Shown: piece by piece, positions 25,663 to 34,557 of the stretch
Layout of the letters: each line of letters opens with the position of its first letter
Position numbering within the stretch: the first letter of the stretch is position 1
Source of the DNA: DASRFA01 sp035651755
Lineage (GTDB): Bacteria > Desulfobacterota > Binatia > UBA12015
DNA: 64,000 nucleotides
Assembly (NCBI GenBank): GCA_035651755.1
Contig: DASRFA010000007.1
Coordinates: 1 to 64,000 of the forward strand
Direction: 5' to 3'
Notes under the pieces: model-generated
What the model saw: the letters and a program-made list of their open reading frames with translations, nothing else
Databases searched by the model: none
What the model was told of the DNA's origin: nothing
Program-made: the position numbers and the translations under genes

Positions 25663-26535
25663 CTAGCGCGTCGGCGGGTGCCGCCGTGCCGGACGCGCGA
25701 GGAGCCGTCGCGCGTCGTCGCGAAAGGCGTCGTCGAGCGCCTTCCGGAAGACCGACACCGACACCATCTGGTTGCGATGCTCCATCGTGTACCCGGGCAG
25801 GACGCCGGGGACGGGCGACATCGACTGCTGGACGATCCCGACCACGAGCCAGCTGCCGTCACCCTGCAGCTCGAGCACGGGGCCACCCGACATGCCGCCG
25901 TCGAACGCGCAGTCGATGCCGACGAGCCCGTCGATCGGTCCGTGATCGCGAGCCCGGCAGCCGGTCTCGACGGTGATCCCCGGCCGCGCGGCGCGACTTC
26001 GGGGGAATCCGAGCGTCATGAGCTCGCCGTCCGGCATCGACGCGCCTCCGGAGTCGCGCGCCCAGCGCAGGTAGCCGAACTTCTCACCGAGACAGTCGTC
26101 GAGCCGGAGGATCGCCCAGTCGCCCGCCATGCCCTCGAAGCGCGACTTCCTGAAGCGGCCGAAGGCGACCACGCGAGCGCGCGTCCGCGCCGCGAACTTC
26201 CGCGGGACCCTCGGGTCCGCCCCGACCAGGAACTCCGCAGCGTGACCCATCTGCGGCGGGCCCAGCTCGACGGCGTCCGTGGCCGGGTCCCGGCTGCGCA
26301 GGAACGCGACGTGGTACGCGGTCGCGATGTGGCAGCTGCTGACCAGGAACGCGGTTCCGCCGGCGCCGAGCCGCGCGTGGTGCAGCACGCCGACGGAGCG
26401 GTACGGCGGGCGATCCGCGTCGCGCTGCACGCGCCGGTCGGCGACGAAGACGTTCGCCGCCGCCTCTCGCGCGCAGGCGAGCGCGAGGATCGTCAAGGCG
26501 AGAAACCCGACCGATGCGATCTGGCGGCTCACCAT
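25663..26535 (-). CDS. Exported trypsin-like serine protease
   Basis: A 290-residue protein with a signal peptide from ATG 26535 (core FLALTILALACA). Catalytic residues fit a chymotrypsin-fold protease: the His of IATAYHVAF, the Asp of GDWAILRLDD, and the Ser of GGMSGGPV. The enzyme is small, without PDZ domains, so it is not a DegP-type protease. Cys pairs (SSCHIATA, DDCLG, ETGC, DCAF) suggest disulfides in the periplasm. Substrate unknown. It is divergent from nudC. Confidence 0.8.
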   Translation of the reverse strand: MVSRQIASVGFLALTILALACAREAAANVFVADRRVQRDADRPPYRSVGVLHHARLGAGGTAFLVSSCHIATAYHVAFLRSRDPATDAVELGPPQMGHAAEFLVGADPRVPRKFAARTRARVVAFGRFRKSRFEGMAGDWAILRLDDCLGEKFGYLRWARDSGGASMPDGELMTLGFPRSRAARPGITVETGCRARDHGPIDGLVGIDCAFDGGMSGGPVLELQGDGSWLVVGIVQQSMSPVPGVLPGYTMEHRNQMVSVSVFRKALDDAFRDDARRLLARPARRHPPTR

Positions 26536-26731
26536 GCGCCCCCGGCTCCTCCCGAGCTCGCTGTGCTGCTCGTCTTTCGCGAACCTGGTCGGGGCATCCG
26601 GCGTCGATACCACGAACCCTTGACGGTTCCTCGCGTATCTCATCGAGCGGCACGCGGCGCTCTGGGGTCGCAGCCGCAGCGCCGAGACCCGGCTTCGCAA
26701 GGACGTCACGGCGTCGCTACCATGCGCCGCT

Positions 26732-27637
26732 GTGTCCGAACCCTACGTCTTCGCAGGCAGCCCGCTCGAGCGGGTCGACTTCCGGCGCCGCGACGCGGAT
26801 TGGATCGCGGCGCGCACTGCCGATCCGGCGTCGCGCTTCCTTCCGGTCTGGCAGCTCGCGGTGCCGGTCCGCTCCGCCGACCCTCCCGCGCTCGCCTGGA
26901 TCGGCTGCGATCGACGCCCCGACGCGGGGCCCGAGCCGATCCTCCTCGGCGTTCGCGACGGGAGCGCGCACTTCGCGCTCGACGTGTCGGCGATCGCGGA
27001 TCCCGTCGCGGAGCTCGGCCTCGCCGGCGCGACCTACCCGGACCTCCGCGGCGTCGCATCGCGCCTCCCCGCCGGGGATGCCGCGATCGCAGCGCACGCG
27101 CGCCACCTCGTCGACTGGCACGCGCGACACCGCTTCTGCTCGGTGTGCGGCCAGCCGAGCCGCGCCGGCGACGCGGGGCACGTGCGGCGCTGCACGTCGA
27201 GCGAGTGCGCCGCCGAGCACTTTCCGCGGACCGATCCCGTCGTGATCATGCTGGTGACGCACGGCGACCGGTGTCTGCTCGGCCGCCAGCCGAAGTGGCC
27301 GCATCCGTTCTTCAGCGCGCTCGCCGGCTTCGTCGAGCCGGGCGAGACGCTCGAGGAGGCCGTGCGCCGGGAGGTGCTGGAGGAGGCGGGCGTGCGGGTC
27401 GGCGCCGTGCGCTACCACTCGTCGCAGCCGTGGCCGTTCCCGGCGTCGCTCATGCTCGGCTGCTTCGCCGACGCGCTGACGGAGGAGATCCGCGTCGACG
27501 CGCACGAGCTCGAGGACGCTCGCTGGTTCACGCGAGACGACGTGCGCGCGGCGCTCGCCGGATCGGGCAAGGAGCTCGCGTTGCCGCCGCCACTCGCGAT
27601 CGCGCACCAGCTCGCGCGCGCCTGGGCGGGATCGTGA
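26732..27637 (+). CDS. nudC: NAD(+) diphosphatase (NudC family)
   Basis: A 301-residue enzyme that hydrolyses NADH to NMNH and AMP and can remove NAD caps from RNA. A zinc ribbon is formed by Cys136, Cys139, Cys154 and Cys159. The Nudix box runs from residues 199 to 221 (GFVEPGETLEEAV, then REVLEEAG), and the NudC-specific SQPWPFPASLM follows. GTG 26732 is the only in-frame start that gives the full N-domain; an ATG at 26722 is out of frame. No operon partner is visible. Confidence 0.9.
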   Translation: MSEPYVFAGSPLERVDFRRRDADWIAARTADPASRFLPVWQLAVPVRSADPPALAWIGCDRRPDAGPEPILLGVRDGSAHFALDVSAIADPVAELGLAGATYPDLRGVASRLPAGDAAIAAHARHLVDWHARHRFCSVCGQPSRAGDAGHVRRCTSSECAAEHFPRTDPVVIMLVTHGDRCLLGRQPKWPHPFFSALAGFVEPGETLEEAVRREVLEEAGVRVGAVRYHSSQPWPFPASLMLGCFADALTEEIRVDAHELEDARWFTRDDVRAALAGSGKELALPPPLAIAHQLARAWAGS

Positions 27638-27668
27638 GCGATCGCGGGCGGCCGGCCGCAGCGACCGA

Positions 27669-27813
27669 TCACGCGCCGGCGCGTGCCACCGCGACGAGGA
27701 TCTCGGCGAGCCGCCCCGGCTGCGACAGAAACGGCGAGTGGCTCGACCAGCGCATCGAAGCAGCGGCGGTCGTGGAATGCGCCGTGCACCAGGACGATCG
27801 TCGGCTCGTTCAG
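27669..27813 (-). pseudogene. Alpha/beta hydrolase relic with missing middle
   Basis: Read on the minus strand, the sequence starts LNEPTIVLVHGAFHD, the usual N-terminal strand and oxyanion HG of alpha/beta hydrolases. After about 20 residues, a different frame of the same DNA reads HSPFLSQPGRLAEIL and stops at 27669-27671, which is a typical C-terminal end with the catalytic His (GHSPFLS-P). The central domain with the nucleophile Ser is absent and the two parts are out of frame. It overlaps the stop of the LLM oxidoreductase gene upstream, so the intact gene was probably the second gene of that operon. Confidence 0.6.
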
Positions 27814-28682
27814 TCTCGAGCCTTCGCGATGACGTTGTCCGCGTACATGCGGAGCAGGTCGATCTTCTGCTGCAACGTCTGGGAGTCGACCGGCTCCACG
27901 TACGGGTTCCGGAAGCCCATGATGAGGTCGGTCGCGCCGAGGTCCTCGAGCCGACGTACGCCGTCGAGGGTGAACGCGTCCAGCGAGATCACGTGCACCT
28001 CGAACGCCTCGCGCTCGCGGCCGTGCTCGCGGCGCAGCTCGTTCAGCCGCTTCAGCATCCCGCCCAGGTCGTCGCTGCCGGCATGCATCCAGCCGTCGCC
28101 GAGGCGCGCCGCGCGCTGCAACGCCGCTTCCGCGTGGCCGCCGATCAGGATCGGCACGGGCTTCGACGGCACGGGACACATCTTGATGCTCGGCACGTCG
28201 TAGTGGCGGCCGTGGAACTCGTAGAAGCCGCCCTTCGTCAGGCCGCGAATGATCTCGATCATCTCGTCCATGCGCCGGCCGCGCGTCTTCCACGCCGTGC
28301 CGGTCACCTGGAAGTCCTCGGGCCACGGGCTCGTGCCGACGCCGAACGCGAAGCGGTCGTTCGACAGCACCGCGACCGACATGACGGACTTCGCGACCAG
28401 GACCGGGTGGCGGATCGGCAGCTTGACGACGAAGGTCGTGAAGCGGAGGCGCTCGGTGACGGCCGCGAGCGCCGGGATCAGCGAGAACGGCTCGATGAAG
28501 GGCTTGTCCTCGAGGAAGCTCCGGTCGCCGTCGGGCGTGTAGGGGTACTTGCTGTCGGAGACCCGCGGGTAGCAGATGCTGTCCGGCACCACGAAGGAGT
28601 GCCACCCGGCTTCCTCTGCGGCGCGCGCGAGCGGGAGGTAGTGCGTCGGATCACACATCGACTCGGCGTACGAGAAGCGCAT
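27810..28682 (-). CDS. LLM-class flavin-dependent oxidoreductase
   Basis: A 290-residue luciferase-like monooxygenase fold. It begins MRFSYAESMCDPTHYL, then RLRFTTFVVKLPIRHP, GVGTSPWPEDFQ and PVPILIGGHAEAALQRAARLGDGW, which are typical of LLM proteins. These use FMN or F420; F420-type members are common in such bacteria, but F420-specific residues were not checked. It may oxidise or reduce a catabolic intermediate. Its natural downstream partner appears to be the broken alpha/beta hydrolase. ATG 28682 is chosen; an upstream ATG is out of frame. Confidence 0.8.
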   Translation of the reverse strand: MRFSYAESMCDPTHYLPLARAAEEAGWHSFVVPDSICYPRVSDSKYPYTPDGDRSFLEDKPFIEPFSLIPALAAVTERLRFTTFVVKLPIRHPVLVAKSVMSVAVLSNDRFAFGVGTSPWPEDFQVTGTAWKTRGRRMDEMIEIIRGLTKGGFYEFHGRHYDVPSIKMCPVPSKPVPILIGGHAEAALQRAARLGDGWMHAGSDDLGGMLKRLNELRREHGREREAFEVHVISLDAFTLDGVRRLEDLGATDLIMGFRNPYVEPVDSQTLQQKIDLLRMYADNVIAKARD

Positions 28683-28774
28683 GCATGCGTTCTCCCATGC
28701 CGGCGCGACGTTGCAACCTCGCAGCCAGCCTCGACGACTCGAAGACTCACTTTCCGGGCTGGCGGCTGCGCGTC

Positions 28775-28797
28775 GGCACCGCGTCAGCCGCGGTGCC
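28775..28797 (-). terminator. Hairpin after the secreted protein gene
   Basis: GGCACCGCG and CGCGGTGCC form a perfect nine-pair stem around TCAGC. It lies 23 bases past the stop of the minus-strand gene at 28820, before the LLM gene starts. No T-tract is seen. Confidence 0.55.
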
Positions 28798-28819
28798 GTG
28801 ACGCAGGGAAGGCGATCGT

Positions 28820-29692
28820 TCAGTCGGCGTCGGTCCCCTGCACGATGCCGGGGCCGTACGCGATGACGTTCAGGCTCGAGTCTTCGAGATGCATGACGGC
28901 GAGGCACCGGCCCGGGTCGGGGTCGCCGTTGTCGATGCCGGGGATCAGCGTCTGACCGCGTCCCCCGTCGAGCGACACGCCGTAGATGAAGAAGGGCGTG
29001 GAGTCGCAGGTGGAGCCGTCGGTCGGAATCACCGGGATGAGGACGCGCGAGGACGGGACGGCCCCTTCCATCGCGCCCGAGATGCCGATCGAGACGAGGC
29101 TTCTGCCGTTCACGCTCTGCACGCCGACCTTGGCCGTCTTCCACGACGTGATCGGATTCGACGAGCTCGTGTTCCGTGCGAACGCTCCCTGGACGATCGT
29201 CCCGGGCTTGTCGCTGTACAGGTGCACCAGCGCGACGGGGCGCGACGGATTCCCGTTCACGAAGAGCCTCGGCGACTGGCACAGGTAGAGCATCCGGTCC
29301 GGCGTGTTCTGCTCGCGGTTCCCGAGGTCGGTGCCGGTGAGCGTCACGTTTGCGCTGCCGTTCACGATCGGCACCGAGAACCACCTCGAAGCCTCGCAAT
29401 GCGTGTACAAGCCGTCGAAGCCGACGACGCCCGTCACGGTGACGTTCGCCGGCAAGCCGGTCGCATCGAGCGCGCCGGAGACCTTGAGGGTCACGAGGAC
29501 GCCGTTGGCGCCCCGCTTGTTCGTGGTCTTCGCCTTCAGCGTCGCGGATTTGATCGAGCTGAGCGCCCCGTTGCCCGGCTCGAGCTCGAGCCGCGCGACG
29601 AACGAGCTGCCGGCGGCGAGGCTCATCGCGGGGCTCGCGAGGACGAGCGCGAGCGCCAGGGCGGGAAATCGCTTCGGGACGGAACGCGTCAT
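28820..29692 (-). CDS. Secreted hypothetical protein
   Basis: A 290-residue protein starting at ATG 29692 behind GGGAGG, with a signal peptide ending near MSLAAG. The mature protein is beta-rich and opens FVARLELEPGNGALSSIK, then LKAKTTNKRG. Later segments include TLTGTDLGNREQNTPDRM and SCDSTPFF. Patterns such as L-K-x-K-T-x-x-K-R-G are shared with other exported proteins of this lineage, including the end of the subtilase at 9586. Function is unknown; a cell-surface or extracellular role is likely. Confidence 0.65.
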   Translation of the reverse strand: MTRSVPKRFPALALALVLASPAMSLAAGSSFVARLELEPGNGALSSIKSATLKAKTTNKRGANGVLVTLKVSGALDATGLPANVTVTGVVGFDGLYTHCEASRWFSVPIVNGSANVTLTGTDLGNREQNTPDRMLYLCQSPRLFVNGNPSRPVALVHLYSDKPGTIVQGAFARNTSSSNPITSWKTAKVGVQSVNGRSLVSIGISGAMEGAVPSSRVLIPVIPTDGSTCDSTPFFIYGVSLDGGRGQTLIPGIDNGDPDPGRCLAVMHLEDSSLNVIAYGPGIVQGTDAD

Positions 29693-30032
29693 GGCTGCCT
29701 CCCGTCGACCCGCGGCGCGGGTCGGTTGGCGGCGGAGGAATGCAGGGCCGGTGCCAGCCGCTCGCTCCCGCGGAAGCGTCGTCATGCCGGCGGGTCGGCG
29801 ATGCCGCTTCTGCCCGCGACTCCGGGCGCGCCGCGCCCGTGAACCGCAGGACCTACCTCGGGAACCGGAGGACCGCTCCGTCCGGACGACCGTTCGGAGC
29901 CAGAAAGATCAGGCCCACGCGTTCACCGGGTTGGACTCGACGGTCCGAATCGATCATCACCGCGCCATGAAGCGCATCCGCCGCCGGTCGTGGGCCGCCG
30001 CCGCGCTCCGCTCGACGCGGCGCTGACACCGG
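29693..30032. other. Intergenic region without recognisable gene
   Basis: This divergent stretch has no convincing coding frame. A six-base-pair hairpin (29707-29723) sits just ahead of the secreted protein gene. A 34-codon minus-strand frame at 29853-29957 lacks a ribosome site. It presumably holds the two promoters, but none is clear. Confidence 0.5.
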
Positions 30033-30830
30033 ATGGCCTGGATTCACGACTATCCGTCCTGGCTCATCGGCGTCGCGACGATCGCGATGTTCGTCGCGGC
30101 CGCGTTCGCCGGGCTCGCAGCGAGCCGCCAGTGGAGCCGCACCCGAGGCTTGCACGCGCTCGTCGACAACGGCGTCATCGGCTGGATCTTCTCCGCGATC
30201 CTCGGCATCTACGCGATCGCGATCGGGCTGATCGCGGTCGCGAGCTGGGGCAACGCTTCGGCGGCGACGAGCGTCGCTTCGCACGAGGCCGCCGCGATCG
30301 CGGCGTTCTACCGCGACCTCGGCGGGTATCCGGCGCCGCTCGCAGCCGACTTGCAGAAGCAGCTGGCCGACTACACGCGGTACGTCGTCGAGGAGGCGTG
30401 GCCCCTGCAGCGCCTGGGCGAGGTTCCGCACGGCGGCACGGAGATCCTGAACCGCCTCCAGAGGAAGATGTTCGCCTTCGAGCCGTCGAACGACGGTCAG
30501 AAGGTGCTTCATGCGGAGGCTCTGCAGGCCTTCAACCGGCTCGTGGAGTATCGGCGGCAGCGGCTCGAGGCCGTCGACTACGCCGTCCCGGGAACGCTCT
30601 GGAGCGTGGTGCTGATCGGCGCGGCGATCTCGGTGATCGGGTCGTTCGTCTTCAACCTCGAGAGCTTCCACGTGCACGCGCTCATGTCGTGTCTGCTCGC
30701 GGCGATGATCGGGCTCCTGGTCTTCTTCATCGTCGTCACGGACCTTCCGTACCGCGGTGCGACGAGCGTCCCTCCCGACGCTTACGAGCTCGTCCTGCAC
30801 GAGCTCATCGAGGGCCGCCCACAGCCCTGA
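30033..30830 (+). CDS. DUF4239/bestrophin-like membrane protein
   Basis: A 265-residue inner membrane protein. Two membrane segments lie near the N-terminus (LIGVATIAMFVAAAFAGLAA, then an IFSAILGIYAIAIGLIAV segment) and two near the C-terminus (WSVVLIGAAISVIGSFVF, MSCLLAAMIGLLVFFIVV), with a helical soluble part between that includes WGNASAATSVASHEAAAIAAFYRDL. This is the DUF4239 layout, distantly related to bestrophin channels. Ion transport is a guess. It converges with the SxtK-like gene. Confidence 0.7.
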   Translation: MAWIHDYPSWLIGVATIAMFVAAAFAGLAASRQWSRTRGLHALVDNGVIGWIFSAILGIYAIAIGLIAVASWGNASAATSVASHEAAAIAAFYRDLGGYPAPLAADLQKQLADYTRYVVEEAWPLQRLGEVPHGGTEILNRLQRKMFAFEPSNDGQKVLHAEALQAFNRLVEYRRQRLEAVDYAVPGTLWSVVLIGAAISVIGSFVFNLESFHVHALMSCLLAAMIGLLVFFIVVTDLPYRGATSVPPDAYELVLHELIEGRPQP

Positions 30831-30863
30831 GCACGCGAGCGATCGCTGCGGCTCTCCGCGCGC

Positions 30864-31082
30864 TCAGAACGCCGCGTAGATGAACGGCGCCATCGCGGTC
30901 CCGCCGAGCACGAGGCCGAGGCCGATCAGCAGGAGGCCCACGATCACGGGCGCGAGCCACCACTTCTGCGTGGCCCGCACGAAGCCGAGCACGTCCCGCA
31001 ACAGGCCCTGCGAGCGCACCGCGCGCCCCGCGAGGAACTCGTCACGCGTGCGGGAGCGCTCTTCGTCTCCGGTGCCCGCCAT
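30864..31082 (-). CDS. DUF5989/SxtK-like small membrane protein
   Basis: A 72-residue protein with a basic, soluble first half and one or two membrane segments: FVRATQKWWLAPVIVGLLLI then GGTAMAPFIYAAF. The KWWLAP-I and V/AAPFIY marks are those of DUF5989 proteins, including SxtK of saxitoxin clusters, found almost always next to an SxtJ-like gene and a carbamoyltransferase. It is the last gene of the three-gene module, 21 bases after the SxtJ-like gene. Its role in the complex is unknown. Confidence 0.8.
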   Translation of the reverse strand: MAGTGDEERSRTRDEFLAGRAVRSQGLLRDVLGFVRATQKWWLAPVIVGLLLIGLGLVLGGTAMAPFIYAAF

Positions 31083-31103
31083 CTCCGAGCTTCTTAGCGC
31101 GTC

Positions 31104-31523
31104 CTAGAACTGGCGCCAGTAGCGCTCAGCGCCCTGCGTCGGCGCCCGCTCGAGCCAGTACGACGGCCGGTCTCGCTCGAGGCGTCGCTGCATGGGATCC
31201 CGGCCCGCGAGGCGCATCACCCAACCGATCGGCGTCAAGACCGCGAAGTAGAAGATCGCGAGGAGGACGTGGGACACGAGCCAGCCGAGCGGATAGGTCA
31301 CGGCCATCCAGGCGCGGAACACGGTGCGCCGGATCGCGGGCACCGCGTAGTAGGCGACGGCCAGCACCGCGGCGGCCGCCCAGAGCGCGACCGGCACGGC
31401 GAGCGTGCCGGTCCGCCACCGGACGAGCGCGCCGATCGCGCCGAGGAACGCGAGCAGCAGCGCGCCGAACCAGCGCAGCTCGCCCGCGCTCGGCTCGCGA
31501 TCGCGCTCGATCAGGGCCGACAT
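31104..31523 (-). CDS. SxtJ-like membrane protein
   Basis: A 139-residue protein with about four hydrophobic segments (LRWFGALLLAFLGAIGALV, LAVPVALWAAAAVLAVAYY, VTYPLGWLVSHVLLAIFYF, then LTPIGWVMRLAG) and a polar tail DRPSYWLERAP. The FYFAVLTPIGW-MRL-GRDP motif is typical of SxtJ-family proteins that sit between carbamoyltransferase and DUF5989 genes. It starts four bases after the carbamoyltransferase stop. A scaffold that brings the transferase to the membrane is plausible, but no activity is known. Confidence 0.8.
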   Translation of the reverse strand: MSALIERDREPSAGELRWFGALLLAFLGAIGALVRWRTGTLAVPVALWAAAAVLAVAYYAVPAIRRTVFRAWMAVTYPLGWLVSHVLLAIFYFAVLTPIGWVMRLAGRDPMQRRLERDRPSYWLERAPTQGAERYWRQF

Positions 31524-31527
31524 GCGC

Positions 31528-34386
31528 TCACCCGGCCGCCCGCGCGCGCGGCTGCTCGCGCGCGTCGCTCGCCCGTTCGGGCTTCCGTCCGATCATGACG
31601 AAGAACCCGCCCTCGCGCTGGCCCGCGGCGAAGACCTGCTCGAGCTGCACGAGCGCGTGCTCGAGCGTGCCGCCGCGCGGACGCGGCTCGAACAGGTCGA
31701 CCTCGTCGATCGGATCGTGCACGGGCGTCACCGACGGCACGCCGCGCACGAACTCGATCCCCGCCTGGTCGAACCACCGCAGCGTCTCTCCGATGGTGTG
31801 CTTCGACTCGTGCGGGTGGCGGTACTGGTCGGCGAACCACGCCTTTCGCTTCGCCTCGGAGCGCAAGCTCGTCCGCAGCATCGGGTCGAGCCAGGCCGCG
31901 CGACCGCCCGTCAGGCGGAAGAGGACGCGTCGCAGATCGGTCATCAGGCGGCCGAAGCGGTTGTAGAGGCCGACCACGACGAACCCGCCGGGCTTGAGCA
32001 GCGGGACGAGCGAGCGGAAGCCGCCGTGCGGGTCGGCGGTGTGGTGCAGGACGCCGTTCGCGAGGATCACGTCGAACTGCTCGGGCAGGAAGCACGGCCG
32101 GAAGAGGTTCATCTGGACGAAGCGCACCCGCTCGAGCTGCTGAGAGCGGCGAAAGCTCTCGGCGAGCCGCAGCGAGTTGAGGCACACGTCGGTGCCGATC
32201 ACGTGCCGGCACGAGATGCCGAGGAAATTCGAGAGCTGGCCGGTCCCGCAGCCGACCTCGAGCACCCGGCTGTTCGCGGGAATCGCGCGCGCGAGCGCGC
32301 GCGTGTAGACGCCGGCGCGCGACTTCTCGATGAGCGCGCGCACCGAGTCGAAGTCGTCGTAGTTCGGAAACGGCGTCTGCTCGTAGAACGCCTTGACGAT
32401 CTCGGTCACGTCGCCCGGGTCGCTCATCGTCTCGTGCGGCCAGAAGAGCTTCCAGATCCCGTCCTCGCGCTCGAAGACGTGGCCGCTCGAGGCGCAGCGC
32501 GCGCGATTTCCCTGCACGGCGAGCGCGCCGCCCGTGACCGGGCTCGCGAGCACCGGCTCGAGCACCGGATCGTGCGCGGCTGCGGCGCCCGCGACCACGG
32601 CGCCCGGCTGGCGCGTCTTCGTGAGGACGAAATGCCCGATGCAGAGCACGTCGATCTCGCAGTCGAGGAACGTCTCGAGAGCTTCGCGCGGCGTGCACAC
32701 GATGGGATCCCAGCCGAGATTGAAGCTGGTATTGACCACCACCGGGCAGCCGGTACGGCGATGGAAGGCTTCGAGGAGCGTCCGGAAGAGGCCGTGCCGC
32801 GCGTCGACGGTCTGGAGGCGCGCGGAGTCGTCGACGTGCGTGACGGCCGGGATGTCCGAACGCGGGTGCCGCAAGCGCTCGATGCCCGTCGCTGCGAGCG
32901 CGGCGCGGTCGAGCGGGCGACGCCGCTCGCGGCGGACCGGCGTCACGAGGCTCATGTACGGGCTGTCCTGCGCTCCCGTCGGCTCGAACCACTCGGTCGC
33001 GTGCTCGGCGAGCACGGCGGGCGCGAACGGGCGGAAGCCTTCCCGGAACTTGACCTTCTGGTTGATCAGCGACTGCATGTCGGGCCGGCGCGGGTCGCCG
33101 AGGATGCTGCGCGATCCGAGCGCGCGCGGGCCGAACTCCATCGCGCCCTGGAACCAGCCCACGACCTTGCCGGCGTCGAGCTCCGCCGCGACCCGCTCGC
33201 ACAGCGCCGCGTCGTCCGCGATCCGCTCGTAGGGGACGCGCGCCTCCTCGAGGACGCTCCGGATCTCGTCGTCTCCGTACGAAGGGCCGAGGAGCGAGCC
33301 GCGCTGGTGATCCGCGCCGGTGGCGGCACGCGGGTTGTCGAGCAGCTGGTACCAGATCAGGAGGGCCGTCCCGAGCGCGCCGCCCGAGTCGCCCGCGGCC
33401 GGCTGCACCCACACCCGCTCGAACGGCCCCTCGCGCAGGATGCGGCCGTTGCCGACGCAGTTGAGCGCGACGCCGCCGGCGAGGCAGAGGTTCCGCATCC
33501 CGGTCCGAGCGTGCGCGTGGCGGGCGCTCCGGAGCATGGCCTCCTCGGTGACCCGCTGGATCGACGCCGCGAGGTCCATGTCGCGCTGCGCGAGCGGCGT
33601 GTCCGGGCGGCGCGGCGGGCCGCCGAAGAGCTCGTGGAAACGCGGCGACGTCATCGTGAGCCCCGGACCGTAGTCGAAGTACGACATGTCGAGGCGCAGC
33701 GAGCCGTCGTCCTTCAAGTCGACGAGGCGGCTCAGGATGAGGTCGGCCCAGCGCGGCTCGCCGTACGGGGCGAGTCCCATCACCTTGTACTCGCCGCCGT
33801 TCACGTCGAAGCCCAGGTAGTACGTGAACGCGGAGTAGAGGAGGCCGATCGAATGCGGGTACCGCTGCTCGAGCTTGAGCTCGATGCGGTTCCCGCGCCC
33901 GACGCCGATGCTCGCGGTCGCCCACTCTCCGACGCCGTCGAGCGTCAAGATCGCCGCTTCCTCGAACGGCGAAGGGAAGAACGCGCTCGCCGCGTGCGAC
34001 TCGTGGTGCTCGGCGAAGACGAAGCGCTTGTCGTACGCACCGCCCAGCGCGTTCCGCATCTCGCGCGGCAGGTGGAGCTTCTGCTTGAGCCAGCGCGGCA
34101 TCGCGGCGACGAACGACGCGAACCCGGCGGGCGCATACGCGAGGTAGGTCTCCAGCAAGCGGTCGAACTTGAGGAGCGGCTTGTCGTAGAAGCCGACGAA
34201 ATCGAGGTCGGCCGCGTCGAGCCCGGCTCGCTCGAGGCAGAAGCGGACCGCGTTCACCGGGAAGCCGTGATCGTGCTTCTTCCGGGTGAAGCGCTCCTCC
34301 TGAGCCGCGGCGACGATCCGGCCGTCAATCACCAGGGCGGCGGCCGAGTCGTGGTAGAACGCCGAGATCCCGAGGATCGCGGTCAT
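31528..34386 (-). CDS. Carbamoyltransferase fused to SAM methyltransferase
   Basis: A 952-residue protein. Residues 1-600 form a TobZ/NodU-type O-carbamoyltransferase: MTAILGISAFYHDSAAALV at the start, the metal- and ATP-site HHESH at 127-131, TLDGVGEWATASIG, and the YrdC-like C-domain with MEFGPRALGSRSILGDPR. A bridging stretch near 640-660 (CASSGHVFEREDGIW) resembles the small N-terminal module of some methyltransferases. Residues about 690-900 form a class I methyltransferase, motif I VLEVGCGTGQLSNFL near 708 and LANGVLHHTADP. It should carbamoylate a hydroxyl and methylate the same or a partner substrate. It leads an operon with SxtJ- and SxtK-like genes. Confidence 0.9.
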   Translation of the reverse strand: MTAILGISAFYHDSAAALVIDGRIVAAAQEERFTRKKHDHGFPVNAVRFCLERAGLDAADLDFVGFYDKPLLKFDRLLETYLAYAPAGFASFVAAMPRWLKQKLHLPREMRNALGGAYDKRFVFAEHHESHAASAFFPSPFEEAAILTLDGVGEWATASIGVGRGNRIELKLEQRYPHSIGLLYSAFTYYLGFDVNGGEYKVMGLAPYGEPRWADLILSRLVDLKDDGSLRLDMSYFDYGPGLTMTSPRFHELFGGPPRRPDTPLAQRDMDLAASIQRVTEEAMLRSARHAHARTGMRNLCLAGGVALNCVGNGRILREGPFERVWVQPAAGDSGGALGTALLIWYQLLDNPRAATGADHQRGSLLGPSYGDDEIRSVLEEARVPYERIADDAALCERVAAELDAGKVVGWFQGAMEFGPRALGSRSILGDPRRPDMQSLINQKVKFREGFRPFAPAVLAEHATEWFEPTGAQDSPYMSLVTPVRRERRRPLDRAALAATGIERLRHPRSDIPAVTHVDDSARLQTVDARHGLFRTLLEAFHRRTGCPVVVNTSFNLGWDPIVCTPREALETFLDCEIDVLCIGHFVLTKTRQPGAVVAGAAAAHDPVLEPVLASPVTGGALAVQGNRARCASSGHVFEREDGIWKLFWPHETMSDPGDVTEIVKAFYEQTPFPNYDDFDSVRALIEKSRAGVYTRALARAIPANSRVLEVGCGTGQLSNFLGISCRHVIGTDVCLNSLRLAESFRRSQQLERVRFVQMNLFRPCFLPEQFDVILANGVLHHTADPHGGFRSLVPLLKPGGFVVVGLYNRFGRLMTDLRRVLFRLTGGRAAWLDPMLRTSLRSEAKRKAWFADQYRHPHESKHTIGETLRWFDQAGIEFVRGVPSVTPVHDPIDEVDLFEPRPRGGTLEHALVQLEQVFAAGQREGGFFVMIGRKPERASDAREQPRARAAG

Positions 34387-34557
34387 GCGGGTCTCACCTC
34401 CACCCCATGGCTGCGCGTTTTACCTCGCCGCGCGCCCGCGATCACGAGCGCGTTGCTTGCGCCCTCCGGAGACGATCGCTAGACGCGAAGCGCGCCGCAT
34501 GAACCCGTTCGAGCCGAGTCTTCGCACACGGGAAGCGTCGCCTGCGGGGATCCCGGC

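Noticed and set aside
29853..29957. A 34-codon minus-strand frame with a reasonable protein-like sequence
   Set aside because: No ribosome site and no relation to neighbours; left as intergenic.
31405..34482. A 1025-codon plus-strand open frame opposite the carbamoyltransferase gene
   Set aside because: It is Arg/Glu/Asp-rich with no domain or start signal, and the opposite strand has a full, well-conserved enzyme. GC-rich codons leave antisense frames open by chance.
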